64,000 bases of DNA from Kaistella flava (ex Peng et al. 2021) (GTDB lineage Bacteria; Bacteroidota; Bacteroidia; Flavobacteriales; Weeksellaceae): the NCBI RefSeq assembly GCF_015191005.1, contig NZ_CP040442.1, forward strand, positions 1,054,001-1,118,000, written 5' to 3'. Positions 53,100 to 62,019 of this stretch are shown here, one piece after another. The position numbers and the translations under genes are program-made. The notes beneath the pieces were generated by a model. That model was given only the letters and a program-made list of their open reading frames with translations. It was not told the DNA's origin and ran no database searches. Within the stretch, counting starts at the first letter, position 1. Each line of letters begins with the position of its first letter.

Positions 53100-53127
53100 A
53101 TAGTCCCTGTTTTTTAATAGAGACTAA
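53100..53127. repeat. Degenerate hairpin TAGTCCCTGTTTTTTAATAG..., right flank of abiE
   Basis: Shares the run TAGTCCCTGTTTTTTAA with 50919-50936 and the complementary arm with one change. Together the two copies bracket the toxin-antitoxin genes. Nothing else is recognised in the 320-bp gap 52870-53189. Confidence 0.65.
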
Positions 53128-53189
53128 ATCATAGTAAATTTATGAAATAATCTTCAAAAAAACCACATCATATCAGCAAGTTGACCATT

Positions 53190-53933
53190 TTAAACACTGG
53201 TTTCGTTATCTATATCAAAATTATTACTCCGCATACAATTTTCTAAATCTTTTAAATCTTTTATGGAATTCTGATACTCTTTCTGTTTGAGTTCATATTC
53301 TAAAACCACTTTTTGCTGTGAAAAGCGGTCTTTCAGTAAGGTAATTTTCAAATCCTTCAGTTCTTTGATGCTGATTGAATTGCCCATGTTTTGAGTCCAC
53401 CTTTTTTCGTTTATTTTTCTTTCGTAGTTTTCAGTAAGGTCTTTCCGGGTGTATAAGTCCAGCATCAAATGAAGATAGGTCATATCAATATCAAGAACAT
53501 TTACTCTGGGGCGCAAATAAATAAAATGATGGGTGGCAACATAGTTTTTATCGGCATCCATTAAAAACTTTTTTCCAGAGAATCCTCTGGGTTTACCTCG
53601 GGTGTAAATTAGAAAATCATTTTCCTGAATGACTTTACTTTCAGTTACTGTTTTAAGCTGAACATCTTTTGCTGTTTTCCTTTTTGCTTTTGTTCGGGAA
53701 ATTTCTTTAGGATTCTCAGATTGATGCTCCATCATTAATACCCCGTCTTCGGTAAAAGAATTTATTTTCACAAATTCGACCTTCTCTTGTTGATCTGTAG
53801 TTATTGCTGAATATTTATCTTCAACAATCCCAGCTTGTAGGTCAAACAGATCGCCGAATGAGTATTCTTTGGTTTCATCATTTTTATCTTTGAAATCGAT
53901 CATAAGTAGAAGCAGTAAAAAAACTCCAGTCAT
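53190..53933 (-). CDS. Orphan type I restriction S-subunit-like protein (single TRD)
   Basis: A 247-residue protein with one target-recognition domain (about 30-195): YSFGDLFDLQAGIV, TRGKPRGFSGKKF, YVATHHFIYLRP and a helix with WTQNMGNSISIKELKDLKITLL, the usual end of an HsdS TRD, then a coiled-coil spacer (about 195-235). Normal HsdS has two TRDs and over 380 residues, and no hsdM or hsdR is present. Two starts are possible, 53933 (hydrophobic first ten residues) or 53903 (MIDFKDKND), which I find as likely. It may be a DNA-binding protein in its own right. Confidence 0.75.
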   Translation of the reverse strand: MTGVFLLLLLMIDFKDKNDETKEYSFGDLFDLQAGIVEDKYSAITTDQQEKVEFVKINSFTEDGVLMMEHQSENPKEISRTKAKRKTAKDVQLKTVTESKVIQENDFLIYTRGKPRGFSGKKFLMDADKNYVATHHFIYLRPRVNVLDIDMTYLHLMLDLYTRKDLTENYERKINEKRWTQNMGNSISIKELKDLKITLLKDRFSQQKVVLEYELKQKEYQNSIKDLKDLENCMRSNNFDIDNETSV

Positions 53934-53950
53934 TGTAATTTAATTTGATG

Positions 53951-53958
53951 CAAATATA
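53951..53958 (-). promoter_or_regulatory. -7 element TATATTTG of the orphan S-like gene
   Basis: Exact TAnnTTTG match on the minus strand, 18 bp from the first possible ATG. Confidence 0.6.
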
Positions 53959-53984
53959 CACATTTTACACTGAAATAAAAACAA

Positions 53985-54001
53985 TTACACAATTTGTGTA
54001 A
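53985..54001. promoter_or_regulatory. 17-bp palindrome TTACACAATTTGTGTAA between divergent promoters
   Basis: Eight-bp perfect arms around one base, midway between the minus-strand -7 at 53951 and the plus-strand -7 at 54031. A half-site (TTTTACAC) recurs at 53963-53970. A dimeric regulator binding here could control both sides. Confidence 0.7.
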
Positions 54002-54030
54002 AAATAATACTTTATTTGTAAAAAATATAT

Positions 54031-54038
54031 TATGTTTG
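54031..54038 (+). promoter_or_regulatory. -7 element TATGTTTG of the accessory operon
   Basis: Exact TAnnTTTG match 55 bp upstream of the ATG at 54094. Confidence 0.6.
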
Positions 54039-54093
54039 CAGAACGATAATTGAAAATTCATTTCAATAACACTAAATCTTAAAATAATTAATC

Positions 54094-54537
54094 ATGGAAA
54101 ACACCGCAACAGCAACACACGAATTTGATTTTGATATCAACAAAATCGACATCATTGATTTAAAAAAATTGTACACTCATTTTGAGATAGAAAATTTTGG
54201 TGATGCTGATGCTGATAGTGATACGATTCTTGACCATCAATCATTCTTTAAACTTTATGAGGATACTGATGCTTTTTTACTGATCCGAATTGCAGCATTA
54301 TTTTCTTCTAATTCAGTAAAAATAATTGAAACAGAATATTATAAACGTGATTCGAAAACTGAAACTGTTTTTGTTGATGAAGTTCACGAAAATGCAAACC
54401 ACATCTTTGAACTTGATGCAGCTGATTATCATCACTTCGACGCAGCATTTTTCAACTTTGCAAACGTGTTGCAGATGTACGGAGTTGAAGAAGCCGCTCC
54501 TATTTTGGAAAAATATAGTTTTCTAAAAAAACTCTAG
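54094..54537 (+). CDS. Unknown acidic protein, first gene of the recDCB-associated run
   Basis: A 147-residue, strongly acidic soluble protein (FDFDINKIDIIDLKKLY, GDADADSDTILDHQ). No signal peptide, membrane helix or recognised domain. The C-terminal YGVEEAAPILEKYSFLKKL looks helical. It has a clear promoter and divides a divergent control region with the orphan S-like gene. Low pI and small size would suit a DNA-mimic or inhibitor, but this is speculation. Confidence 0.75.
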   Translation: MENTATATHEFDFDINKIDIIDLKKLYTHFEIENFGDADADSDTILDHQSFFKLYEDTDAFLLIRIAALFSSNSVKIIETEYYKRDSKTETVFVDEVHENANHIFELDAADYHHFDAAFFNFANVLQMYGVEEAAPILEKYSFLKKL

Positions 54538-54688
54538 TAAACCGTGTATTATTATATACGAAATCGCTCCCGGATCAAATCAAAGAATATTAATTACTAA
54601 ATATGTAATAAATCATTAATTTAAATCAAAATATTCCGTTAAAAGTTAAAAATTATTTGTATTTATGTAACCTAAAAAAAAATAAACT

Positions 54689-55606
54689 ATGAAAAAAGAT
54701 AATCTGTTAAAGAAAACCGAAGTATTGGCAAAAGCGATAGCAATGTTGGCTCCATTATACCATGATAAAAATTTAGATGAATCTCAAAGAGGTTTGCTTG
54801 AGACGCTTATAGGTGCAGGAATTTGGTATCTGCCAAACAGCAAAGTTTTATTCAGTGGAAAAATCAGTAAAGCTGCGTTGGAAGAAATAAAAATTGATTC
54901 TAAAGTTAAATTGGTGCAAGAGCATGGATTCCCAAGAAAGGTTGCCGGTAATAAATTGTTTAACGAGCATTTAATTCAAATCATCAAAGATACCGACGCG
55001 TTATGTAATCTATTTCTTGAAAAATTTGGTAGATATAATTTAGTTTTAAAAGAGGAGAATCTTCAATTAAAGAAATATCAGAAAACTGCGCTGTTTGTTT
55101 CTGAAGATGAAGCTTATAAATTGGCTGGAATTGAATTGGTAGATTTAGCAGATGAGCATTTTAATTTTCCTCAATTAAAAAAATATATGATTAAGGAGAT
55201 TGAAATTATTGAATCCGAGGAAATGGAAGATTTTGACACAAAGGAGGAACAAAAAACTACAACATTACCTAAGAAATCGTCCCTTCAGATGGATGAAAAT
55301 AAAGTCGAAAAGGTAATGGACAGAAAAATCTTTAATTTAAGCGAGAACGACAAAAACGCCGCTCAGCAATATAAAAGATTTATACAATTTGTCATCGATA
55401 ATTTTAGCCATCGGTTAGAAGAGAATGAAACTTTAAAAAAATATTTCACTCGTGATCAACTTGATGATGTTTTAGGAGCAGCAAGAAATTACGACCGAGT
55501 AAAATCACATGAGGATTATTTTTACAGTAACCATTTAGGCAAAAAAGAACAGCAGGTAAGAATAAAAAGAATTGCAAACGAATTACAAATAGAATTAGTT
55601 GCTTGA
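54689..55606 (+). CDS. Unknown 305-residue protein with EHGFPRK motif
   Basis: A soluble protein in two parts: residues 1-160 mixed alpha/beta, and 215-305 helical, joined by an acidic linker (about 170-210). The motif LVQEHGFPRKVAG (EH at 78-79, PR at 82-83) has the look of a small nuclease or nucleic-acid-binding motif, but there is no support beyond that. It lies 151 bp after the previous gene and 45 bp before the SEL1 gene on the same strand, so the three may be one transcript. Confidence 0.75.
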   Translation: MKKDNLLKKTEVLAKAIAMLAPLYHDKNLDESQRGLLETLIGAGIWYLPNSKVLFSGKISKAALEEIKIDSKVKLVQEHGFPRKVAGNKLFNEHLIQIIKDTDALCNLFLEKFGRYNLVLKEENLQLKKYQKTALFVSEDEAYKLAGIELVDLADEHFNFPQLKKYMIKEIEIIESEEMEDFDTKEEQKTTTLPKKSSLQMDENKVEKVMDRKIFNLSENDKNAAQQYKRFIQFVIDNFSHRLEENETLKKYFTRDQLDDVLGAARNYDRVKSHEDYFYSNHLGKKEQQVRIKRIANELQIELVA

Positions 55607-55651
55607 TAGAACCCAATTAAGAATCTTCAACCATTTAAAAAAATAACAATT

Positions 55652-57034
55652 ATGCCAGACAAAGAAGAAACACAAAACGAAACTGAAAAAAGAATAATTA
55701 ATCTAACAGACCTTGCTCTATATACTGATACTCCTTTTGAATCAGACATTACCGACTCCATGCTTGAACTTTCACATCTATACGAAAATGGTGTAGCTGG
55801 AGAATTGGAGGCTGATAAAGAAAAAGCACATTATTGGACTGAATTATATACTAAGAAAAAAGTAAATAATTTATCAGAAAGAGCATTAGAAAATGATAAT
55901 CTTCTTGCAATGTTAGAACTTGCAGAATTATATGATAATAAACTTGCAGGCGAGAAAGAAGAAGATGAAAAGGAGGATCAAGCCAATTACTGGAGGTCAC
56001 TGTACAATGAAAAAAATGGAGATTATCAATTAGGAAATAGGCGTGAACATGAAGCCACTTATGCGGAAAGATTTCCATTTCTTGCAAAAGATGCAATCAA
56101 GGGAAATACCGAATCAATGGTAAAACTTGGCTTAATGTATAGAGATAGCATAGTGGGTCAAATTAATTATTGGAATGCTTCCGATGTCGTTGAATTATTT
56201 GAAAAAACGATGGCAGGTGATGTTCAATCAATGCATTCATTGGGAGAAATGTACTTTTACGGTCAAAATGTAAAAGAAGATGAAGTAAAAGGATATCATT
56301 GGCTTAAGAAAGCGGCAGATTTAGATTACGTTCCATCTATATTACAATTAGCGGAACTACAGAACTCTGGAATTGAAATTGAAAAGGAAAATCATACTAT
56401 TAAAGAGTTATTTATTAAAGCTGCCCAATTAGGTTCTGATGAGGCGAAAAGATGTCTTGTCGTTATTTGCCACGAAGATAAAAACGAAGAAGAAAAAGAA
56501 AAATGGTTGCAGGAGATTTTGCAAACGACCGATTCAGAAGTTATGAAAGCAATCGGCTACTTCTATTACAACGGAGATATAGTAGAAAAAGACCACAATA
56601 AAGCCATACAATGGTTTGAAAAAGCCGCAGAAAACGGTAACTTCATGGTGATGAATACTTTAGCTAATATTTACAAGAACGGGAAAGGAAATATAAAAAA
56701 AGACGTAGAGAAAGGTGAATATTGGAATGACAGACATTGGGATTTTGAAATAGATTATAGCGAAATAAACAAATTTCATCTTCCTAAAGAAAATTTTAAT
56801 AAAGCAATGTATTGGTTTAAAAGAGCTGCAGCCGAAAATAATGTTGATGCAATCTTTAACGTTGGTTTGCTATATGATAATGCAGTGAATTGGGGAGGCG
56901 ATTTTATGTGTGATGAAAGCTGCATGTTCTTAGCCAGAAAGTGGTTTAAAAAAGCAATCAGTTTAGGACATGAAGAGGCAAAAGAAGGTTTGAAATACCT
57001 TATTTCGGATATGGAAGACTGCGAATTGATTTAA
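55652..57034 (+). CDS. SEL1-like repeat protein
   Basis: A 460-residue protein made of about eight SEL1-type (TPR-like) repeats. Typical units include MHSLGEMYFYGQNVKEDEVK and VMKAIGYFYYNGDIVEKDHN, with A-hWFEKAAENGN and MYWFKRAAAENN turns. No signal peptide, so it is cytoplasmic, unlike many exported SEL1 proteins. Such repeats bind partner proteins. Placed directly before recD (80-bp gap), it may be an adaptor for the complex. Confidence 0.88.
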   Translation: MPDKEETQNETEKRIINLTDLALYTDTPFESDITDSMLELSHLYENGVAGELEADKEKAHYWTELYTKKKVNNLSERALENDNLLAMLELAELYDNKLAGEKEEDEKEDQANYWRSLYNEKNGDYQLGNRREHEATYAERFPFLAKDAIKGNTESMVKLGLMYRDSIVGQINYWNASDVVELFEKTMAGDVQSMHSLGEMYFYGQNVKEDEVKGYHWLKKAADLDYVPSILQLAELQNSGIEIEKENHTIKELFIKAAQLGSDEAKRCLVVICHEDKNEEEKEKWLQEILQTTDSEVMKAIGYFYYNGDIVEKDHNKAIQWFEKAAENGNFMVMNTLANIYKNGKGNIKKDVEKGEYWNDRHWDFEIDYSEINKFHLPKENFNKAMYWFKRAAAENNVDAIFNVGLLYDNAVNWGGDFMCDESCMFLARKWFKKAISLGHEEAKEGLKYLISDMEDCELI

Positions 57035-57114
57035 AAAAACACAAACTACTGGTTTTTTAATCGTTTCATTAATAAAATCAAAAACCTACCTTATAATTAC
57101 AAATCTACCATTTC

Positions 57115-58938
57115 ATGGAAAACACACATAAGCTCCATCGTCATTTTGCCTCATACTTTAATGATCAACTTGTTGAACCTTTCGTTTACGTTTTGTCAAA
57201 ACGAATGGAGAATGGACATATCTGTATTCCAGTAAACAGCAGTATTGATGAAGAATTGAAAGAAGGTGGCTATTTAAAGCAACAATCTTTCAAAGATTCT
57301 TCTTTAGTAACTTCGAATGAAACAGATTTAAAACCCTTTGTTCTTTTTAATGATAAATTTTATCTGCAACGCTATTTTCAGTATGAAACTACTATTTTAA
57401 ACCGTTTAGAATCACTCGCTAAAAGTAAAGGTAAATTTACAGAAAGAAGTGAAGCATTGCGTTCACAAATCGATTTTATCCGTGAAGAGATTTCACCTGT
57501 TGAAGACCTTTCCAGTTATTCAGCTGAGGAAAAACCCGACTGGCAAGCTGTCGCTGCAATACAGGGGGTACTGAATAATTTAACGATTATCACGGGCGGA
57601 CCAGGAACGGGTAAAACTACCAGTGTTGCGAAAATCTTAGCACTTCTTAAAAAAACTGAAGGCGATCAATTGAAAATTGCTTTAGCTGCACCAACCGGTA
57701 AAGCTGCGGTGAGAATGAAGGAATCACTTTTGGCCAGCGTCATTCAATACAAAGGTTTGAATATTGAAGATGTGGTGAATAAAACCGAACCGAAAACACT
57801 TCACCGATTATTGGGAACCAATTTAAATTCTCCATTTTTCAAACATAACAGCACTAATCCACTACCCTATGATGTCGTAATTGTAGATGAATCTTCTATG
57901 ATCAGTGTTGCGATGTTTTCAAAATTGTTAGCGGCAATTGGTGAAAATACACGCATAATTATTCTCGGTGATTCAGAACAGTTGGCCTCAGTCGATGCCG
58001 GAAGTTTATTTGGAGATGTTTGTCTTTCTCAAAAAGAGACAGAAAATCAATTTGCTAATGAGAATCTAAAGTTGATTAATTCATTAATTCAACCTGATAG
58101 AGTTGTCTCATATGTTCTAGAAAAGCCTGATAATTTTCTGAATCAGCATTTGGTTCGATTGAAGAAAACGTATCGCTTTGATCAGAATTCTAAAATGGGA
58201 AGGTTTACGCAAGCCATTATTAAAGGAGAATCGGGGCAATTGGAATCGATCATCAATTCACCAGATGATGATTGCTTATTTGTTGATTACGATTATAAAA
58301 CAACTTTTTTTGAAAACTTTTTAAAGAAATACAAAGCCTATATTGAAGAAGTTAATATAGAACAGGCACTGATTAAATTAAATAACTGCAGAGTTTTATG
58401 TGCGAACAGAGAGTCAGAACAAGGTATTTATAAAGTAAATGAACGCATCCAAAGTTTTTTGAAAAGGGAGTTCGCCAATCAGATAGGGCTATTTAATCCT
58501 TCAGGCGAGTTATATCATAATCAGTTGATTATGGTTACAAAAAACCAACCCGATTTGAATTTGTTTAATGGAGATGTTGGCATTGTTCGGAGAGATGATA
58601 AAAATAAATTAAAAGTATATTTCCCACAGTTACAGTCTAATTCGGTTCAGGACGAAAATAAAAAGTATCATGTTGTTACGCCTGGATTTATTGAACAGTG
58701 GGAAACCGTTTTTGCAATGACCATTCATAAAAGCCAAGGTTCAGAATTCAAGGACGTTTTTGTGATGTTGCCAAAGAATCAGGATAATCGGATTTTAACG
58801 CGCGAACTACTATATACCGGTATTACAAGAGCAAAAGAGCGTGCCTATATACAAGGCACTTTAGAAGTCATAGTGGCGACCGCCGACCGTTTTGTAAATC
58901 GGGTGTCAGGAATTAAAGAACGTATTCAAAATAATTAA
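57115..58938 (+). CDS. recD: Exodeoxyribonuclease V alpha subunit RecD
   Basis: Fast 5'-3' SF1 helicase of RecBCD. The 607-residue length equals that of E. coli RecD. Walker A GGPGTGKT is at residues 161-168, Walker B VVIVDESSM at 255-262, then ILGDSEQLASVDAG (motif III), TYRF (motif IV), TIHKSQGSEF (motif V) and YTGITRAKE (motif VI). All helicase motifs are intact. The stop lies 4 bp before recC. Confidence 0.95.
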   Translation: MENTHKLHRHFASYFNDQLVEPFVYVLSKRMENGHICIPVNSSIDEELKEGGYLKQQSFKDSSLVTSNETDLKPFVLFNDKFYLQRYFQYETTILNRLESLAKSKGKFTERSEALRSQIDFIREEISPVEDLSSYSAEEKPDWQAVAAIQGVLNNLTIITGGPGTGKTTSVAKILALLKKTEGDQLKIALAAPTGKAAVRMKESLLASVIQYKGLNIEDVVNKTEPKTLHRLLGTNLNSPFFKHNSTNPLPYDVVIVDESSMISVAMFSKLLAAIGENTRIIILGDSEQLASVDAGSLFGDVCLSQKETENQFANENLKLINSLIQPDRVVSYVLEKPDNFLNQHLVRLKKTYRFDQNSKMGRFTQAIIKGESGQLESIINSPDDDCLFVDYDYKTTFFENFLKKYKAYIEEVNIEQALIKLNNCRVLCANRESEQGIYKVNERIQSFLKREFANQIGLFNPSGELYHNQLIMVTKNQPDLNLFNGDVGIVRRDDKNKLKVYFPQLQSNSVQDENKKYHVVTPGFIEQWETVFAMTIHKSQGSEFKDVFVMLPKNQDNRILTRELLYTGITRAKERAYIQGTLEVIVATADRFVNRVSGIKERIQNN

Positions 58939-58942
58939 CAGC

Positions 58943-61900
58943 ATGTCGATCATCCAGTATACTACCACAAACAATAACGACTTAGCTCAGCAATTTGCTG
59001 CAAGTATCAAAAAAGAAAATAGCATTTTTACCCCCATATTCGTAGGTATTTCAAATAATGAAACCAAAGAGTGGCTTGTAGAACAAGTGGCTGAATACAA
59101 CACCATTTCAGCCAATTTTGTTTTTAAAAAACCGCTGCAATGTGTTGAAATGATTCATCAGATTCTGGGACTGGGAAACTCCAGAAAAGAGCTTCTTCAA
59201 TCCAGTCAATTAAACTGGATTATTTTTTCTATTCTTAAAAAAGAACAATTTACAAGGCAGTTTCCAACGATAGCCAACTATTTTTCCGCAGATGATTTAA
59301 AGCGCTTTACTTTAGCCGAGAAAATAGCCAGTTTATTTTCTAAATACCAGGAGTTTGATCAAAATCTAATCAATAAATTAGAAGATGAAACAGGAGAAAA
59401 TAATGAAGAACATATTCGCTGGCAGTCTTTTATATGGAAACAGCTCAATCAAATTGCCAGCAATAACTTCAGCTCGCTCTCAAAAATGTATCAGGAGATT
59501 CTTGCTCATTTAAGTGGGAATTTAGACCATCAAAAAATCTTAACTCAAAAAATACCTTCACTTTATTTTTATGGAACTGTTCCTTATACCACCGATTTCG
59601 TCAATTTTTTAGTTGAGTTAGGGAAATATATTGATATTCAAATATTTAGATTAGATCATGATTCTGACACCTATTCCTGCAGACTCTACGAAACACTTTC
59701 CGGCTTTCAGAAGAAACAGGCTCCTTTATTCAATGGTATCATCACTGAAAAATTACCGGTATCAGTTTCACAGGCTGAAAACACTTTATTAAGTTCCGTT
59801 CAACAGGAATTAGTAGGTTCGAATACTGTTAATTATGCTTTTAACGAAACGGATGACTCTATTCAAATTACCAATAATTATTCGGTTTATAGAGAGGTTG
59901 AGGCTTTATGGAATTATTTGATTACTCAATTTGATGCCGATAAAAATCTACAGCAACGTGAAGTTTGTGTGATCATTCCTTCATTTGAAAAATATGCTCC
60001 TGCAATTAAAGCAATTTTTGGAAACGATCATCTGAAATTTGACTATTCTTTTTTCAACACCAGTTATAAAATCCAGGATTCTCCTTACAAGGCATTATTG
60101 GCGTTGTATGCTATGGATGAAAAAGAATTTACTTCTAAGCAGGTTTTTGGATTATTAGAATATAAGTATATTCGAGAGAAATTTGGTTTTGCAGAGGATT
60201 TAGAAACGATCAAACGTGCGATATATTTGGCTAATATCCGTCACGGAATAGATGGAGATATCGAATTAGAAACTGATATGGTCTCTTGGCGATATGGTTT
60301 AAAACGATTAGTTTATGGCGGTTGTATAGAGAACACTGATGAACTCCTCACTTTTGCCGATACCGAATTTTATCCTGTTTCTGAATTTGAAGACGGCGAC
60401 TTTTTTGAAATAATTCGGTTAAATCATTTTGTAGAAACACTCTATGACTGGGTAAAATTAAAAGAAGAAAAACGCAGTTTGTTTGACTGGATCAAACATT
60501 TAGAACGAACTATCGAAAACTTCATCAACATTGAGGAACAGGATCCAAATGTGTTTAACCGACAATTAGACGGATTGATGAAAGTAAGAGATTTGGTTAG
60601 TGAAGATGTCCCTTTCGCAGTTATACATTATCATTTGAAAAAACTTTTCGACAATTTAGAACAGTCTGAAAAGATAGGTTACGGTGGTATCCGTTTTATT
60701 TCTCCAAATCCAAATATTGCTGTACCTGCTAAAATCTACTGTTTCCTGGGAATGAATGGAAACGAATTTCCAAGATTAAGCCGCAAATTAAGTTTTGATT
60801 TACTTTCGGAGGAGAAAGAATTTAGTGCCTCAGGATTAGACAAAAATATGTTTTTGAACTTAATTCTTGGGGCTGAAGAAAAATTATACATCAGTTACAT
60901 CGGACAGAGTGTTACAGACAATTCTTCCATTCCGCCAAGTACCTTGATTGAGGAATTAACTGATGCTTTAAAAAAATGGGGAATTCCGAAAGATACTTTT
61001 ATCGCAAAACATCCTCTGCATTTGTTTAGCACAAAATACAATCAAAACGATCCGCGCTTGATTCGATTTTCAAATTCAACCAAAGAAGAAATTGAAAAAG
61101 CGGCAGTCTCCAATTTTGCAAATTTAGAATTAGAAAAAGATGCTGAAGGAAATAAAATTATTCCACTTCACAGTTTGATTCGATTTATTGAAGATCCAAT
61201 TCGTCATTATTACAATAGGGTTTTAGGTATATATTATTCAGATAGAACAATAGATCTGGAAGACTGTGAACCTTTTGCATTAAGTCACTTAGAGAACTGG
61301 AGTATTAAAGATGATTTATTAAAAAAACGATTGCAAATAAATCAAGATGATGAAACTTCTGTTCTGGAAAAAAAGCGTAGAGGAAAGCTTCCATTTAGAA
61401 ATTTTGGTATTGCTCCAATAAGTGAAAACATGAAAGAAGTTGATTCACTATTAGCTAAATTACCACATTGGTTTTCAGAAACAGTTAATAGATCAGTACC
61501 TATTAACTTTGTTTGTAATCAATACAGAATTATAGGGAACATTGATGGCGTTTATGATGATAAGTACCTTTTTGCTACGGTATCAACTGATAAATGGAAA
61601 TATAGAATCCGTTCACTAATCAATTTTATGGTGTTAACTCTTTTTGACACTAGTAAAACCCAGGGTTCTTATATCCATAAGAAAGACCAAAGTCCTTTAA
61701 ATAAAAAGGAAGATTTTGAAAATAACTTGATTCAGTTATGCGAACTATTTGAACGAGGGTCATCAGAATTAATTCATTTTACGAGTGATTTTATAAAGAT
61801 TACGGCAAAAAAAATGGATACTTATTTAAGTGCTACTGATCTCGAAGAATATTTTCACAGTCAATTAAACGCTCCTGAACCCTCAAAAGTATATGCCTCT

Positions 61901-62017
61901 GAATATTTTACAAGAGAATTAAAGAATGGTTTTTTAGATGAAGAACAGGCATTTGATCAATTTAAAACGACTTACATAGAAATAATAGGAATAGTTGAAT
62001 CTGGATTACAAGAATAA
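58943..62017 (+). CDS. recC: Exodeoxyribonuclease V gamma subunit RecC
   Basis: Scaffold and Chi-reading subunit with an inactive helicase-like fold. The 1024-residue protein has recognisable RecC segments: LQCVEMIHQILGL at the N-terminus, FYGTVPYTTDFVNFLVELG and DILQREVCVIIPSFEKYAPAI-like DKNLQQREVCVIIPSFEKYAPAIKA, YGGIRFISPNPNIAVPAKIYCFLGMNGNEFPR in the helicase-like part, and HLENWSIKDDLL in the C-terminal nuclease-like domain. It is about 100 residues shorter than E. coli RecC. 2 bp separate it from recB. Confidence 0.9.
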   Translation: MSIIQYTTTNNNDLAQQFAASIKKENSIFTPIFVGISNNETKEWLVEQVAEYNTISANFVFKKPLQCVEMIHQILGLGNSRKELLQSSQLNWIIFSILKKEQFTRQFPTIANYFSADDLKRFTLAEKIASLFSKYQEFDQNLINKLEDETGENNEEHIRWQSFIWKQLNQIASNNFSSLSKMYQEILAHLSGNLDHQKILTQKIPSLYFYGTVPYTTDFVNFLVELGKYIDIQIFRLDHDSDTYSCRLYETLSGFQKKQAPLFNGIITEKLPVSVSQAENTLLSSVQQELVGSNTVNYAFNETDDSIQITNNYSVYREVEALWNYLITQFDADKNLQQREVCVIIPSFEKYAPAIKAIFGNDHLKFDYSFFNTSYKIQDSPYKALLALYAMDEKEFTSKQVFGLLEYKYIREKFGFAEDLETIKRAIYLANIRHGIDGDIELETDMVSWRYGLKRLVYGGCIENTDELLTFADTEFYPVSEFEDGDFFEIIRLNHFVETLYDWVKLKEEKRSLFDWIKHLERTIENFINIEEQDPNVFNRQLDGLMKVRDLVSEDVPFAVIHYHLKKLFDNLEQSEKIGYGGIRFISPNPNIAVPAKIYCFLGMNGNEFPRLSRKLSFDLLSEEKEFSASGLDKNMFLNLILGAEEKLYISYIGQSVTDNSSIPPSTLIEELTDALKKWGIPKDTFIAKHPLHLFSTKYNQNDPRLIRFSNSTKEEIEKAAVSNFANLELEKDAEGNKIIPLHSLIRFIEDPIRHYYNRVLGIYYSDRTIDLEDCEPFALSHLENWSIKDDLLKKRLQINQDDETSVLEKKRRGKLPFRNFGIAPISENMKEVDSLLAKLPHWFSETVNRSVPINFVCNQYRIIGNIDGVYDDKYLFATVSTDKWKYRIRSLINFMVLTLFDTSKTQGSYIHKKDQSPLNKKEDFENNLIQLCELFERGSSELIHFTSDFIKITAKKMDTYLSATDLEEYFHSQLNAPEPSKVYASEYFTRELKNGFLDEEQAFDQFKTTYIEIIGIVESGLQE

Positions 62018-62019
62018 AC

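Noticed and set aside
53190..53933. A complete type I restriction-modification system
   Set aside because: Only a single-TRD S-like protein is present; no methylase or endonuclease subunit is encoded nearby.
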